58,107 bases of DNA from Chara braunii (Eukaryota > Streptophyta > Charophyceae > Charales > Characeae), in contig BFEA01000666.1 of assembly GCA_003427395.1 (NCBI GenBank), positions 1 to 58,107 of the forward strand. The letters run 5' to 3'. Below the pieces are notes generated by a model. That model was not told where the DNA came from. It saw only the letters and a list, made by a program, of their open reading frames with translations, and did no database searches. Both the position numbers and the translations under genes were made by a program. Of this stretch, positions 37,211 to 49,499 are shown one piece after another (the stretch's first letter is position 1; each line of letters begins with the position of its first letter).

Positions 37211-37234
<24 letters not shown>

Positions 37235-37800
37235 ACAAGAAGCAAAACATGTAGGAGAACAGAAAACGAAAACCTCCTTCCCACCAGAAGAAGCACTTGA
37301 GTCCGTCCTTTCAGGTCCGTTTTTCCCCGAACGTAAGGCATGTGCATTGTAAATGAATACAACACATATGTGTTGTAAATGAATACAATGCATAGGTTGT
37401 TTTCGATTTGAACACAACGCATGTGAACTATATTCGACCAACCCTAATTTTCAAGTACAACGCAAATGCATTCTATTCGGATTTTCAGATTTTTCAAAAA
37501 CTTGAGTAGAACGCATGTTGTATATTCACGGGAACACGGTAATTGAATTATTAATCATCGCAAAGCTTCACATTCTTCGTCCTCAGACTTCAATATTCAC
37601 CACCAAAATAAACTTAATCTTCATCGAGCACACTGACCATTACAAACACTCTACAATGATCACAAGATCACATTACAACGTACGAGTAGTTCCGCATCCT
37701 TCATCTTCAGTACTCTTAATCTTCATCGAGCACATTGGTCATTACAAACACTCTACAATGATCCCAAAATCACATTACAACATACAAAGAAACAAGGAAA
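37211..37800. repeat. A-run and short tandem duplications
   Basis: An A-run at about 37203-37233, several copies of GAATACAACGCA-like motifs between 37340 and 37520, and a 106-bp direct duplication starting at about 37611 and 37717 (CTTAATCTTCATCGAGCACA). No gene. Confidence 0.75.
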
Positions 37801-38247
37801 GAAGTTGTTTCAGCAATACACCTAGGCGCATAACACACGTCGGGTTACACCCATTTCATTCCTCTTTTCCGAGTGGACATCTTCTGAGGTCAATGGGTGT
37901 CCTGCTAACTGGATACGTTCCCAACCAAAACACACACACACACACACCCAACATACACACACAAAAGAAAGCAGAAAGAAAAAAAAAAAAGTACAGTTTT
38001 TGACCAACCAGTGATGATGAAGACGGATTCAAAGTGTCTTCAAAAGCTGTGAAATGTTGTCCACCAGTGCTGCTATCAGGTTTCATGTCTTTTGTACTCT
38101 GCTCCTCTGATGTCCACCACCCAGATGAGTAACCTCAAATTTGAAAGATTCGAAACCTTATAATCTTCAAAACAAGTAAAATGAAATTTCTTATTTTATG
38201 TTATAAAAACTAAGCTATATTATTCTCTCCAATTCTCTTTTGGCTTT

Positions 38248-38440
38248 GACTACCTACCTACCACTACTCCTAAGGCTATACAGAGGGGAACTCCTGCAAG
38301 CATAGCTAGTTGCCTTGCAATGAGGGGCTTGCACGTTGCCCTTTGCCCTAACGTTTTAGGGTGCAGGGCCTGGGGCCGCCGTTGGGGGCCCGACTAATAC
38401 AAAGACCGAGCATTTTGCCAGTAGTTGCGCCTCCCTTTTC
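38248..38440 (+). repeat. Dispersed repeat shared with 56533-56708
   Basis: Both share CTACCTACC, ACTACTCCTA, CCTGCAAGCATAGCTA and GAGCATTTTGCCAGTAG followed by TGCGCCTCCC. Nearly 170 bp of collinear similarity. Class unknown. Confidence 0.75.
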
Positions 38441-38841
38441 ATCATCCCCCATAGATTTTACATTATTTGAATTTTTATAATGCTGATTTTTTGCATTTTA
38501 TCTTATACCATATGTATATTTTGTCTAATACTATATGTATACAATATCTTATATTTATTCTATGTTTACTTTTATTAATAGTTAAAAAAATTATACTCAA
38601 TATCTTTTTTCTCAAACCAACACAGGCCGCTTCTATTCCGGGGGGCAACAATTCGGTTACTTATCCCCGACAAGCGTGTTTGTACAAGTTGCTTATCCCC
38701 AGCAAGCGTGTTTGTACAAAAACAATGGGTAAAAAAGACAGAAAAAAAGGGTCAGCCTAACCCTTGTGGCACTAGTCGCCTAAGCAAGGACGGGATGCAC
38801 TGCACTCCCAACCCCAGTCATTGTCCTTTCCTAGTGGGTTA

Positions 38842-39193
38842 CATTAACGAGATTCCCACTGTCCCTATCTACCATCCTGCGAAACCACAACCAAGGGAAC
38901 GGGCTTGGAAGAATCGGCGGGGAAAAAAGACCCTGTTGAGCTTGACTCTAGTTCGACTCTGTGAAATGACTTGAGAGGTGTAGAATAAGTGGGAGCCTTA
39001 CGGCGCAAGTGAAATACCACTACTTTTAACGTTATTTTACTTATTTCGTGAGGTGGAGCCGGGGCTCTGCCCCTGCTTCTCGATCCAAGGTGCAGGCCCT
39101 CGTCCGATCCAAGCGAAAGACATTGTCAGGTGGGGAGTTTGGCTGGGGCGGCACATCTGTTAGAAGATAACGCAGGTGTCCTAAGATGAGCTC
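38842..39193 (+). rRNA. Nuclear 25S rRNA fragment (352 bp)
   Basis: Starts ATTAACGAGATTCCCACTGT and passes through GAAGACCCTGTTGAGCTTGA, ACTTGAGAGGTGTAGAATAA, ACGTTATTTTACTTATT and GGTGGGGAGTTTGGCTGGGG to CTAAGATGAGCTCA. This is the conserved part of domains IV-V, plant-like in wording. The expansion segment around 39060-39105 is changed and both ends are cut, so it is a dispersed fragment, not a functional rRNA gene. Confidence 0.9.
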
Positions 39194-39778
39194 ATGCAAA
39201 TAAAAATTATATGACCATACTTGAAGCTAGTCAATTACATATATCGAAAGCAGAGTTAGTGAGTCGTGTAATGAGCAACTATTTCGCACGGTTTGGATGG
39301 CACTTCAGTAAATCTGTGCAAATCAGATTGAAGTTTTGATCCCTATCCTTTTTTATGATGCTAGAATTCGTTTTGATATACGATTTTACCTTGTGTCTAT
39401 TTTATTTCTTTTTTTTAAGCGACCGTTTGAGTCACCGTATGCTTGCACATACGGTTCAAGAAAGATTCTCTAATACCTATCTATGTATGAAGGCGTCATT
39501 TATACTATTTAACTCAAAAAAAATATTATCTTACGGTTACATAATTTAATTCAATATTTATTCAATTTCAATATTTAATATTTATTCATCAACATAAATT
39601 TTAATAATATAAAATATTACTTAAATAAAATCAAATAATAAATAAAATTAAAAATCAAATAAAATAAAAATTTAATTAACGGCATTTAATGCTAAAAGTT
39701 TTTAAATGCAGAATTTATTCATTATTAATATAATATTAGATTTATTAGGTTATAATAATATGTATATTTACTTTACAT

Positions 39779-39980
39779 GATAGGAATCCTTGAGCGCCCT
39801 GAACAACTCTTCAAGCCTTGTGAAGAACAACGAAATCATCGGTGTATCTTATTAGGATAACTCGGCCTTCGGCCACCTGTTGCTGAGCCCACTCATTCAA
39901 AGCATTCTCCATTCCGTGCAAAACAATGTTGGCCAGTAAAGGTGATATAACTTGAGGCTCGTCGACGACTCGAGTACCGC
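39779..39980 (-). pseudogene. Group II intron reverse transcriptase fragment
   Basis: The minus strand reads QVISPLLANIVLHGMENALN, then GRVILIRYTDDFVVLHKA before a TGA. These are RT motifs 4 and 5 of group II intron maturases (TPQGGVISPLLAN and Y-x-DD). The sequence upstream of QVISP is changed and the frame ends soon after YTDD, so it is a relic. Confidence 0.88.
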
Positions 39981-40239
39981 TGGCATGTTTTGCTCAGTGG
40001 GGAAGTTTCACTCTATTCAACATGCAAGGAATTAAAGGTAGCATTTGACTCACGTTAAGTCATTGACTATACCCTATAACCTAATTGGCTACAAGCCTGC
40101 AACTAGAATAAGCAATAACCATTTTTATATGTATTATTGGAATTATAAGTTCTAATATTAAATTACTTTAAGCCAATGGTAAACAAATTTTATAAATAGA
40201 AATAAAGTATATTAAAACCGTAGGGATATGAAAATTTCA

Positions 40240-40341
<102 letters not shown>

Positions 40342-40595
40342 ATGCTTGACAATCTTTTGTTTAAATGATTTTTGAATTCATTCCAAACTTAGTCAATGAA
40401 CAAATAAGTGGTGTACTAGCAGTTAAACCAACAGTACTCACAACGTATCCCGTATAAATAAAAGGAGGATGTATAACCAATACGGGATCTTATAGTACAA
40501 GGTTGATTTCTTTTCCCGAATGACTGCTTAAAAAGGAAATTCCAAAAAGAAGATTGGAGGTTAAACACTATCACAAAGATATAGAAAAATGGTGA

Positions 40596-40730
40596 ATTCG
40601 CCCGAGGGAGTTGCTAAGAATCTCAGAGTAATTCGAAAAGTAATAACAAGAATAGCGAGCCCAATAATAGATTTTGCAGCAGCTACAATTAATATGAATA
40701 AAGCAAATAATTGACTCATCATGTCATCTA
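40596..40730 (-). pseudogene. nad4L: nad4L fragment
   Basis: The minus strand reads [20 protein letters not shown] then [14 protein letters not shown]. It is the last transmembrane part of complex I subunit NAD4L. The membrane glutamate in the family motif AAAES is Lys here, which would abolish proton pumping. The C terminus is replaced by unrelated sequence. Confidence 0.85.
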
Positions 40731-40904
40731 GATAAACAGAAAAGACTAACGATCAAGGCGCGTTAGCAAAATTTCTCACTTTCGAATCAGATATTATATT
40801 ATTAAAGCTTTCGACGCAAGATATACTCCCTGAGGTGGTTGACATGCTGGTACTCCTTTTAGGCAATTAACTTGTATACATATTTCAGAAAGAAACGACT
40901 ATGG

Positions 40905-41150
40905 TGAAATTGGTTTACGCACCAGAAAGCTATGAACAGATGCAAATAAATCCAAAACAAACAAAAGAAGTACCTAAAAGACTGAATAAAAAAGTAACAA
41001 TGTTTAGAAAGAAAGTCCAAGAATTCAACCGAAATGAAATGACTGAATGAATACAAGTTGTAGCTAATACCCAAGGCATCAAAGATGCATTTTCTATGGG
41101 ATCCCAAAACCACCAACCGCCCCAACCCTGGCCACGAGGCTTACTAGTAA
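40905..41150 (-). pseudogene. ccmF: ccmF fragment (cytochrome c maturation, WWD domain)
   Basis: The minus strand reads [20 protein letters not shown] then LATTCIHSV and [13 protein letters not shown]. This is the tryptophan-rich haem-handling domain of CcmF/CcmFN. After a frameshift the conserved LFASVHSF continues. The upstream part (to 41241) is partly unrelated. Confidence 0.92.
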
Positions 41151-41249
41151 CACCTAGAGACGCAGTAGGGTAGTCCACCACGCGGCAGAACTCGGGAAAG
41201 GGGGGTGGTTTCGAGGTAGTGCCTGCTTGCCCAATCATCATCTATTTCC

Positions 41250-42060
41250 TACCACTCCACAGCCTACCTAGCTTTATCACTACTTCAAAGGTTGTATTAT
41301 AAAGTTAAATTTCGTATTCTCCGTTCCACCATTAATAGCATCAACATTTTTAAGCCTACCTATATCATCCATCAAAATCACATTGTACATCTGCCACTGA
41401 TGGCCCCGGCATTTTCCTATTCCTTTCCCCTATATACCTATCTATAACATTCATCAAAATTGCACTGTGTATCTCTCATCTCTATTATTTGATAAAGCCA
41501 ACATTCTCCTGTTTCTTCCCCACAAGAAAATCATCCTCCCTACTGACTTCCACCCCCTTTCCCTTGCCCATCTATTCACCCACCTTCTGTACGAACCTAT
41601 CTGTTATACATCTACCATTCACCAAATCTTTGCTACTATTCCCATCCCGCTATGCTACAAATCGCTTCCTGTCATAATCCTCTATACCCACCCCTCCCTC
41701 TGTTTACTCCTCCTCCTCTTCCACCTCTTCCCCCATCCTTGGCCCTTGGGCCCCGCTGCATTTGACCCATCTGATACTCGTGGGTTTTTTTTTTTCGAGC
41801 GACGAGTACCTTGGCTGGTATTGGGAAATTATGCGTTTCTGCCAGTTCCCGAAGAAATCGGGAGTGAGACCCAGGGTCGGGAAATCCAATAGATCTTAAT
41901 TTTCGTTTGCCTACACGAAAAAGGGAAAGAGGGGGAAAAAAAAAATATTCTACAATGCAATAATGTCAGGCACGGTACTCTAGGAGGTCGTGCTCACAAT
42001 CTTCTTCTATATACTGCATCTTACAGCAAACACAGTCACATTCTGAAAGTTGTTGTATCC
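41250..42060. other. Pyrimidine-rich stretch, no gene
   Basis: Contains a rough duplication of ATCATCCATCAAAATCACAT-like sequence (41365 and 41450) and long CT-rich frames that are compositional artefacts. Confidence 0.5.
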
Positions 42061-42063
42061 ATG

Positions 42064-42234
42064 TTTTTTTTTTTTTTTCTCTCCCGAGAATAGCCCTTGC
42101 GATATCACTCTATCCTGACGGTGATACGAGAACCGTCTGATTTGAGCGCTTTTCTGTTTGAGCGCTTTTCTGTTGGGCTGTTCCATCTATTGGTGGGGAG
42201 CGGCACCTGCTAAAAACCGGGTCCAGCGTCCCAT
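42064..42234 (-). mobile_element. Constant-head retroposon, copy 5
   Basis: Minus strand: GGGACGCTGGACCCGGTTTT then TAGCAGGTGCCGCTCCCCACC and AATAGATGGAACAGCC. The private body of about 100 bp contains CGCTCAAA twice. Tail of 15 A. Confidence 0.78.
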
Positions 42235-42484
42235 AGATACATCATTGAGCACAAAGACTGGAGTTTGTTGATTCCTATGGCTGTGGGGCTCCATTATCCC
42301 ATGGAGCTGCTATTTTCCCCCTTCCCTTTTTTGAAGCATCCCTTATCTATCGGCCCAGCCCTATTTCAGCAGCCCCCCTGCTTGTATTTGCTACGACTGT
42401 CCCTTTAAACCCTTTACAACCTATTCCCCATTTCCAATTTTATTGTTGTGACTATCCTTTCAATCCTTTGAACCCTATACCCTT

Positions 42485-43060
42485 TCAACACTCATGCGTC
42501 ACACATTTGCGAAGCCTGCAAATCTGCAATAAGATGGCATGCTCCCATCGTGTGTACGGTGTCAGTTGGATCATGGACCATGCTTCTCCCAGACCCTGTT
42601 CTGGGAGGTAAGCAGTTGATGTCGTGGGCTGGCCGGCCGTCGCTCGGGCATGTTGGGAAGTGGGGGAGAGGGAGGGCATGGTGGGGATGGAGGGGAAATT
42701 AGGCGATGTTGGGACATGAAATGAGGGGGGTAATTAGCAGGGGGGGAGGGGGGGAGAAGATGGGAGGCGGGGTACCTGCAGGGAGGGACGGAGGGGGGAG
42801 GGGTGTGGGAGGGGGCCAGTCCTGAGGAGGCGGGGGGTGAGGCGAAGGGGTTAGGGCGGGGGGCAGTCGGGGGGGGGGGGGGGGGGCGGCGTGGGGACGG
42901 GAGGAGGGAGCTGGGACGGGAGTGGGGGGGACTGAAAATGTTGGAGGCGAGTGGCAGGCCCCGACATCGTGGGGTAGGTCCTGCTCCCCGTCGCTCACTG
43001 GCACGTCATCTAGCACTCGTTCTGGGTGTGCAGGGAGAGGTGTAGGAACGCACTTACTAG
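42485..43060. repeat. G-rich low-complexity tract
   Basis: 42660-42960 is almost entirely G and A on the plus strand, with a G-run at 42870-42885. Long Gly/Pro frames on both strands follow from this composition. It could form G-quadruplexes. No gene. Confidence 0.8.
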
Positions 43061-43311
43061 TTGGTCTGTATATCCATCGATGGTCCTCTGCTGCCCAATT
43101 TTCCATGTCAGCCTGCCATCACTTTGCAACTCATCCGTTTTGTGGTTCGGATCTATCCATCTTTGTGTGAAGATCGTGATCGCTCATTTTTTGTCCGCAT
43201 GGTCCAAGGTTGTGGCCACCGCTTCCACAAGTTTTCTGCTAGCTTTCAGTTGGTTCCCTGGATCATCTCGAGAAGCTCTTACTACCTTTTTTTCTTCTTT
43301 TTTTTTTTCGG

Positions 43312-43480
43312 TCCGGACATTTTTGTGTCTGGTGTACCGGCCCGGACGGTCCGGGTCTCGTCCTGTCCGCTTGTCCAGCGCCTGTCCAGATGACCGGACG
43401 TCTGAACTCGTCCAGACAAATATCTGGCTGGGCCTCGGTCCGGACATGTCCGGGTCTGGGTCCACAGTTGCCATGGTGTA
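43312..43480. repeat. CCGGAC/GTCCGG-rich segment
   Basis: Several copies of GTCCGGAC-like motifs in both orientations, reminiscent of the interior of the hAT-like element at 53449-53688. Termini and target duplication are not evident here. Confidence 0.6.
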
Positions 43481-43674
43481 TTCCATCCTAAAATCATCTT
43501 CTCTATGTTTCGAGAGGAGAGCACGTTCCCATACATGCCATTGAGGATGTCCACATAGAGGGGCGGAAGTCACAGAAATGATAAAACTGTAGATTCAGCA
43601 CGGACTGAACGACACGATGGCAGAAAATTGAAACCCAGCTGCACCTGTTCTATACCCCAAAAAGATATAAAACA

Positions 43675-43715
43675 ACTAAACCAGGAGTACTTCCCAAAGT
43701 CGTGGGTCGTTTAGG
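43675..43715 (-). repeat. Fragment of the TTAA MITE family
   Basis: The minus strand reads CCACGACTTTGGGAAGTACT then CCTGGTTTAG, matching the right part of the copy at 12082-12161 (CCACGACTCTAGGAAGTACT). Confidence 0.6.
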
Positions 43716-43719
43716 GCTG

Positions 43720-44930
43720 TGACTTTCAGGATGAACGGGCCTGGTACGCTAGTAGTACGAATTCAGTTCAGTGGGATTCCTAATCAACATCTTTTTTTTT
43801 TCCCTTTCGCATACTGCACCTCGACGCACCAATGACGAAAACGTTTGTCTGTTTCGGTACGTGGCGCATTTTTGTCCACTGGTGCATCGAGGCCCGGTAT
43901 CATCGATTTTCATTTTTCTTTTTTTCAGTCGTACAGAGGCCCAGAACCGGCCCATGTGTCTTTTTTCCCCCTTTCCCCTCCCATTAGCCCTTTCCTTTTC
44001 CCGCCTTTTTATGGCAGCTGGTCTGCGGTGCACCAACACCCATCATGACACAGCACAGTAGCTTTTTTTTTCTTTTTTCTTCCTACGGGGTAGAGATAGT
44101 CCCACCACCTTTAATTTGCTCCCGCCTTTATTACAATACCGTTCTCTGCCAAGCCGTCGATAGAGGCTGCAAATTCGTTGCATATCGGACGGCCCATCTC
44201 ACAGACAGGCAGAATATGGTCCCACCTCCCGACCTTCGGAACCGTAATAGCATGTAGCAGATGTCAGGTTGGCGTACATGTGTGCACTGTTGGCTACCAT
44301 CATATAGATATGAAGACAAAAACTTGCATGGGGGACACCTTCATTATCCTCACTTCACAAATCATAAGAAGCCCATGCTAGCCAAATCTCAGGTGGGCAA
44401 TCACAAAGCACAAATGAGCAAGTTTCTTAGATTTGCACAGCCAGTACTCCCTCTCCATACGCAGGCGATGACGGCGTCTGATCCAAAGTAAGGGAGGGCG
44501 TTTAGCTGTTGCGAGATTTGGCACGCAACAGCTTGCCCTGCCATTCATGACCTTTCGGTACAGCCCACTACAGGTGGTTCATGTGAGTCTACCTATTCTA
44601 TTGTCAACCTCAGGCTGCTGTCAGCCGCCCGTCTGGCAAGGATGAACGAGATCCTACTGTAGGTGTGTGTCCAACACTGCATGTGGGGCATGCTCGAAGA
44701 CGATGAAGGGAGTGATCACATCATGCAGTGGATACGCATACTTTCAATGACAACGTTTTGGAAACATTGACGACACAGGGCATGTTGCTGGCATGCCAGA
44801 AGGAGAGCGGTCTGACCTTCACAGTTACTTAAGCATAGCATGTCCCGGCTCCAACGGCATATCCACCAAGGGGACGGGGAGGATGAGTTCAAGACAATGT
44901 GTGCCCCAGCGTGGGGGGGGTGGGTGGAAG
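43720..44930. other. No gene defended
   Basis: An inverted pair GCACCTCGACGCACCA / TGGTGCATCGAGGC surrounds 43835-43875. Short frames on both strands match nothing known. A minus-strand segment near 44716-44850 with CEGQTALLLAC is weakly ankyrin-like but too short. Confidence 0.4.
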
Positions 44931-45007
44931 AGAGAGAGAGAGAGAGAGCAGGTGTGGGTCGGGGCAGAGAGCCGGGCAGACACACACACACACACACACA
45001 CACAGAG

Positions 45008-45074
<67 letters not shown>

Positions 45075-46024
45075 NNNNNNNNNNNNNNNNNNNNNNNNNN
45101 NNNNNNNNNNNNNNNNNNNNNNNNNNNNNNNNNNNNNNNNNNNNNNNNNNNNNNNNNNNNNNNNNNNNNNNNNNNNNNNNNNNNNNNNNNNNNNNNNNNN
45201 NNNNNNNNNNNNNNNNNNNNNNNNNNNNNNNNNNNNNNNNNNNNNNNNNNNNNNNNNNNNNNNNNNNNNNNNNNNNNNNNNNNNNNNNNNNNNNNNNNNN
45301 NNNNNNNNNNNNNNNNNNNNNNNNNNNNNNNNNNNNNNNNNNNNNNNNNNNNNNNNNNNNNNNNNNNNNNNNNNNNNNNNNNNNNNNNNNNNNNNNNNNN
45401 NNNNNNNNNNNNNNNNNNNNNNNNNNNNNNNNNNNNNNNNNNNNNNNNNNNNNNNNNNNNNNNNNNNNNNNNNNNNNNNNNNNNNNNNNNNNNNNNNNNN
45501 NNNNNNNNNNNNNNNNNNNNNNNNNNNNNNNNNNNNNNNNNNNNNNNNNNNNNNNNNNNNNNNNNNNNNNNNNNNNNNNNNNNNNNNNNNNNNNNNNNNN
45601 NNNNNNNNNNNNNNNNNNNNNNNNNNNNNNNNNNNNNNNNNNNNNNNNNNNNNNNNNNNNNNNNNNNNNNNNNNNNNNNNNNNNNNNNNNNNNNNNNNNN
45701 NNNNNNNNNNNNNNNNNNNNNNNNNNNNNNNNNNNNNNNNNNNNNNNNNNNNNNNNNNNNNNNNNNNNNNNNNNNNNNNNNNNNNNNNNNNNNNNNNNNN
45801 NNNNNNNNNNNNNNNNNNNNNNNNNNNNNNNNNNNNNNNNNNNNNNNNNNNNNNNNNNNNNNNNNNNNNNNNNNNNNNNNNNNNNNNNNNNNNNNNNNNN
45901 NNNNNNNNNNNNNNNNNNNNNNNNNNNNNNNNNNNNNNNNNNNNNNNNNNNNNNNNNNNNNNNNNNNNNNNNNNNNNNNNNNNNNNNNNNNNNNNNNNNN
46001 NNNNNNNNNNNNNNNNNNNNNNNN
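44930..46024. repeat. (GA)n and (CA)n microsatellites running into an assembly gap
   Basis: A GA tract at 44930-44950, a CA tract at 44981-45003 and a GA tract from 45009 to 45074, then 950 N (45075-46024). Sequencing evidently failed in the GA tract. Confidence 0.97.
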
Positions 46025-46424
46025 CCCCCCCTTCGCCTCTTCACCCGATTAGTTCCCATTCTTCTACTTCTTCTTTGTTCCTTTCTGAAGATGCTGCAAC
46101 GACTCCACGAAAGCAGTAAACAGTTCGCTCTGCATCAAACTGCTAGATGTTGTCCAAGATACTTCCACCAACGAGTGAATATCCCACGGTGGTCCAGAGC
46201 TTCCTTCCCTCCCCAAGATGCCCCTCCATAAACCAATGGAGGAGATCGCGTCGAACCCAAAATCCGCCTATTGAACGTCTCTGCCCAATGATCGGTTTTG
46301 TAACGGGGAACAACAGACAGATCTAGTCATCCACAGTCCGATCCCGTTGTGATCGAAACGACATCACGGAGCAGCCACATCATTACGGATCTCGGATGCA
46401 TTTCCATCCTGACCAGAACAGCTC

Positions 46425-46925
46425 ATAGCAACCTAAGCCAAAAACGGAGATAAACGAACGGCCTTCTTCAGAGAGACGAACCACCCGCGCTCCACGAAAA
46501 CAAGAATACGGATCCATCTAGGTTTGTCAACCACATCACCCATCAATGTGACCGAGCTCCGGACCGCACTCATAGAGGCTGTTGAACCGAATCAGCTCAA
46601 TAGCAAGCCAAGCCAAGCCAAGCCAAGCCAAGCCAAGCCAAGCCAAAGAAGGAGATAAATGAACGACCTTTTTCACAGAGACAAACCACCCTCACCCCTC
46701 GGAAACGAGAATACGGATCCGGAAAGCTGCCCTTGACGGCAACAACACCATTAGAGGGTGTTGAACAGAATCAGCTCAATAGCAAGCCAAGCCAAACCAA
46801 GAACGGAGACAAAAGAGCGGGCCTTTCCTCGGAAACGAGAAAACAGATCCACCTAGGTTTGTCGACCACCTCGCCCATCAATGTGACTGAGCTCCGGAAA
46901 GCTGTAGTACCCTAGAGGACAGACG
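46425..46925 (+). repeat. Tandem repeat of about 150-190 bp with a GCCAA pentamer array
   Basis: Three units share GAATCAGCTCAATAGCAAGC, CGGAGA[TC]AAA, AACGAGAA and CATCAATGTGAC. The second junction has expanded to nine GCCAA copies (46602-46646). A diverged relative occurs near 47390-47430. Confidence 0.85.
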
Positions 46926-46929
46926 ACTA

Positions 46930-47830
46930 CCCATCTAACATGACCGAGAAAACGAAAAGCTCTGAATACCTGGTAGTCTCTTCGAGCGACGCTGTCTCAC
47001 GGTAGGGCCATCTTCGTGTCACTACTCACTCCAATCAGCAGGCGATACAGTCGGATGCCGTTGAGCAAACAGCTCGCTGATGTACAATTCACCGCGGATA
47101 TCAACATGCCAATTCAGTTTTCAGGAATCCAATTGCATTAGAAAGACGGAAACAAAAAAGACGAAAGAAAAAAGGAAAAAAGCGAGTCGTCACTTCTCGC
47201 CCATGAAGGCCAGAGTTGCCTTGATACCATAACACACAGGCTCCGTGCATCGCGTCTATACCACCACTAATCGACTGACAGCAAGCCACAAATAAAGAGA
47301 AACGGACAGCCATAAGGCCCTTCATAGTGTTTCATACCCTTTTCCAGAGATAAAACGCCCTTCCTTATTCCTTGCAAATACAAATCCATCCAAGTTGTCG
47401 ACTCCCTCGCCCACTAATGTGACAGAGTAGAACCCCTGCCTCAGAAAGGTGGCCATAATCAATGCAAGGACTTGAAGTCAAACCACTGGCCCTCTAACAT
47501 GACAAAGAAAAAGCCGAGGTACGAACACGTTCCTGCTGGAGAGAAAAGACTCCCTCAGAGTGGGACCACCGTTGCATCACTACTCAACCTCATCAGCAAA
47601 TGATAATGTTAGTGTCATTTTTTTGAAGAAGGATTGCCAACGTAGAATTCACGAGGGATAGCCGCAAGCAGCAAGCAGCAAGTAGCAAGCAGCAGGCCAT
47701 TCTGCTGCTCTCTAGCACTAATTTGAAATTTCAGATACTCACGGGAACGACATTTGATCACTCATCTCCCCAGCAAGCCCAGATATTTGCCTCGATACCA
47801 CAGGCTCCGTGCATTCATACCACCACCCAT
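46930..47830. other. No gene; diverged relatives of the preceding repeat
   Basis: The blocks CATCACTACTC...ATCAGCA occur at about 47020 and 47570, again in duplicated form. A minus-strand frame at 47101-47325 has no recognisable domain. Confidence 0.4.
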
Positions 47831-47834
47831 TATA

Positions 47835-47961
47835 CCTTCTTCCCCCGAAGAGAATGCCCAGTCATCGGGGGTTAAGACAGAAGCGAAAAGAATTCGGCCC
47901 AACTTTCAGTACAGACGCAGCGGTAATGAACGGGTGCAAAAAAGGATTCGCGGGAAGACGG
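47835..47961. mobile_element. Mariner-type hairpin MITE, oldest copy
   Basis: TA-flanked, CCTTCTTCCCCCGAA at the left and TTCGCGGGAAGACGG at the right. Interior unrelated to the perfect copies except ATGAACGG-like remnants. Confidence 0.55.
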
Positions 47962-48256
47962 TAGCAAAAGGATTGCTTGCAAACGGCTGGTAGACGGCTG
48001 GCAGGAGTGTGTATCTGATGAGAGGGGGGATCAGGGGGGGAAAACACCACAGATCTCTCAGTACAAATGTTACAGGTGACCCCAGCTTTAGGGGTCAGCC
48101 GGGGAGAGTGGGTTCGGTAGTAGTACGTACATTGGCTGGCGAGCCTTGGATTCAGGGTTCGTGGAGTAGTGGGGTGGACGGGACTGGGAGGCTGACACAG
48201 GCGGAGCCGGTTAAAGCTCCCGGTAGTCTGTAATCTGCTTTGAAACTGTTGTATCA

Positions 48257-48404
48257 GGGATGCCGGACCCGGTTTCCTGGTTTCCAGCAGGTGCTGTTCC
48301 CCACCAATTGACCGGAGCCGACTGCTGGTGCAACAGTCACTACGGTAGGATGCGCACTTTTACTGCCCTGGGGCCATAGGACGCAGAGGATTGTTAAAAA
48401 GGAA
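48257..48404 (+). mobile_element. Constant-head retroposon, copy 6
   Basis: GGGATGCCGGACCCGGTTTC then an 8-bp internal duplication (CTGGTTTC) and CAGCAGGTGCTGTTCCCCACC. Private body of about 80 bp, then an A-rich, CAAAACAAAA-type tail. Confidence 0.7.
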
Positions 48405-48434
48405 ACAAAACAAAACGAAAAAGAACGAAAAAGA

Positions 48435-48943
48435 AGTCACAGGTGTTCACTTCAACCGAGCTTTGTCAATTCTTCCTCCAACAAAGGCAGAGCTGCTCGC
48501 AAGCTCACCACAGGCTTCTTGCCTCTGCACGGCCCCACGACCGACAGCCTGCGTGCACAGAACTGGAAGAAGTCCGGCAGATGCGTATGAGACGAGGCTG
48601 CCTGCGAAGAACGGGGAGAAGTCCGGGAGATGCGGATGCGATGAGGCTGCATGCGAAGAACTGGGAGAAGTCCGCGAGATGCTTATGAGATGAGAGAGGC
48701 AGGATTGGGTGAGGAGAGCTGTTGACTATTTCGACGGTTACAGGTGATCATTTCAACAGAGCTTTTTCAGTTCTTCCTCCAACCGAGAACTGAAAGCTAC
48801 TACTCACCGATTCACAACAGGCTTCTTGCCTCTGCAACGCCACGCCCGACAGGCAGCATGCAAAGGAACTGGGAGAAGTCGGGCAGACGTGTATGCGATG
48901 AGAGAGGCAGGATTGGGGGAGGAGAGTTATTGACTATTTCAAC
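48435..48943 (+). repeat. Tandem duplication with nested subrepeat
   Basis: Copies start ACAGGTG[TA]TCA[CT]TTCAAC (about 48438 and 48740) and end GAGAGGCAGGATTGG...GTTGACTATTTC. The first also contains three copies of GAAGAAC[TG]GG[GA]AGAAGTCC. Confidence 0.8.
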
Positions 48944-48959
48944 GTGAAATAGATGGGTG

Positions 48960-49385
48960 AGCTGTTAAAAGCAGGAGTGGCCCAAGCGCAACGTATCGGC
49001 GAGCGAGTTGTTATCAGAGGTGGTGTACATCTTGGAAGTGCCTCCCTCACAAACCCTAATTTGGTAAACCTTTCCCAAATTTCACAAGCTGTTTCGATTT
49101 GCTTGCCATAGTAGTGCTGCATATAGCCAGTGCCTTCCACAGACCATAAATGCGCTAATACACATGACAAGGCCACTAGCCAAATAGAAAAGAGGGGAGA
49201 CGAGGAAAGCAGGAGGGGCCCAAGTGCAAGGCGTCAGTTAGAGAGCCAGTATCAAAGATGAGAAGTCCCGCTGTGCCCCCTTGCAAATTTAGCTTGCCAT
49301 AGTGCTGCATATAGCCAGTGTCTCACACAAACGGCCGAGGCGCTAATACAGACATAGTGCAGGGTATGAACAACGAGTACCTTCA
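48960..49385. repeat. Direct duplication of about 200 bp
   Basis: Shared blocks AAAGCAGGAG, TTGCCATAG...TGCTGCATATAGCCAGTG and GCGCTAATACA in both units. A minus-strand frame at 49252-49467 is open but unrecognised. Confidence 0.7.
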
Positions 49386-49499
49386 CTTGTGTAGCATAAG
49401 CATCACTCGGATTTTCAAAGTGAATAGCAGATAACATAGTGCATAAGTCAGTCATGGAAGCAACCAAAGGTTTTTCGCAAACAGGGAAATAAATTCAAA

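Noticed and set aside
44716-46231. Open frames of 400-460 residues across the second gap, and an ankyrin-like CEGQTALLLAC
   Set aside because: The length comes from N. The ankyrin resemblance is about 11 residues with no second repeat.
49252-49467. Minus-strand ORF starting MVASMTDLCTML
   Set aside because: It partly overlaps a tandem duplication and matches no family I know; no splice sites fit clearly.
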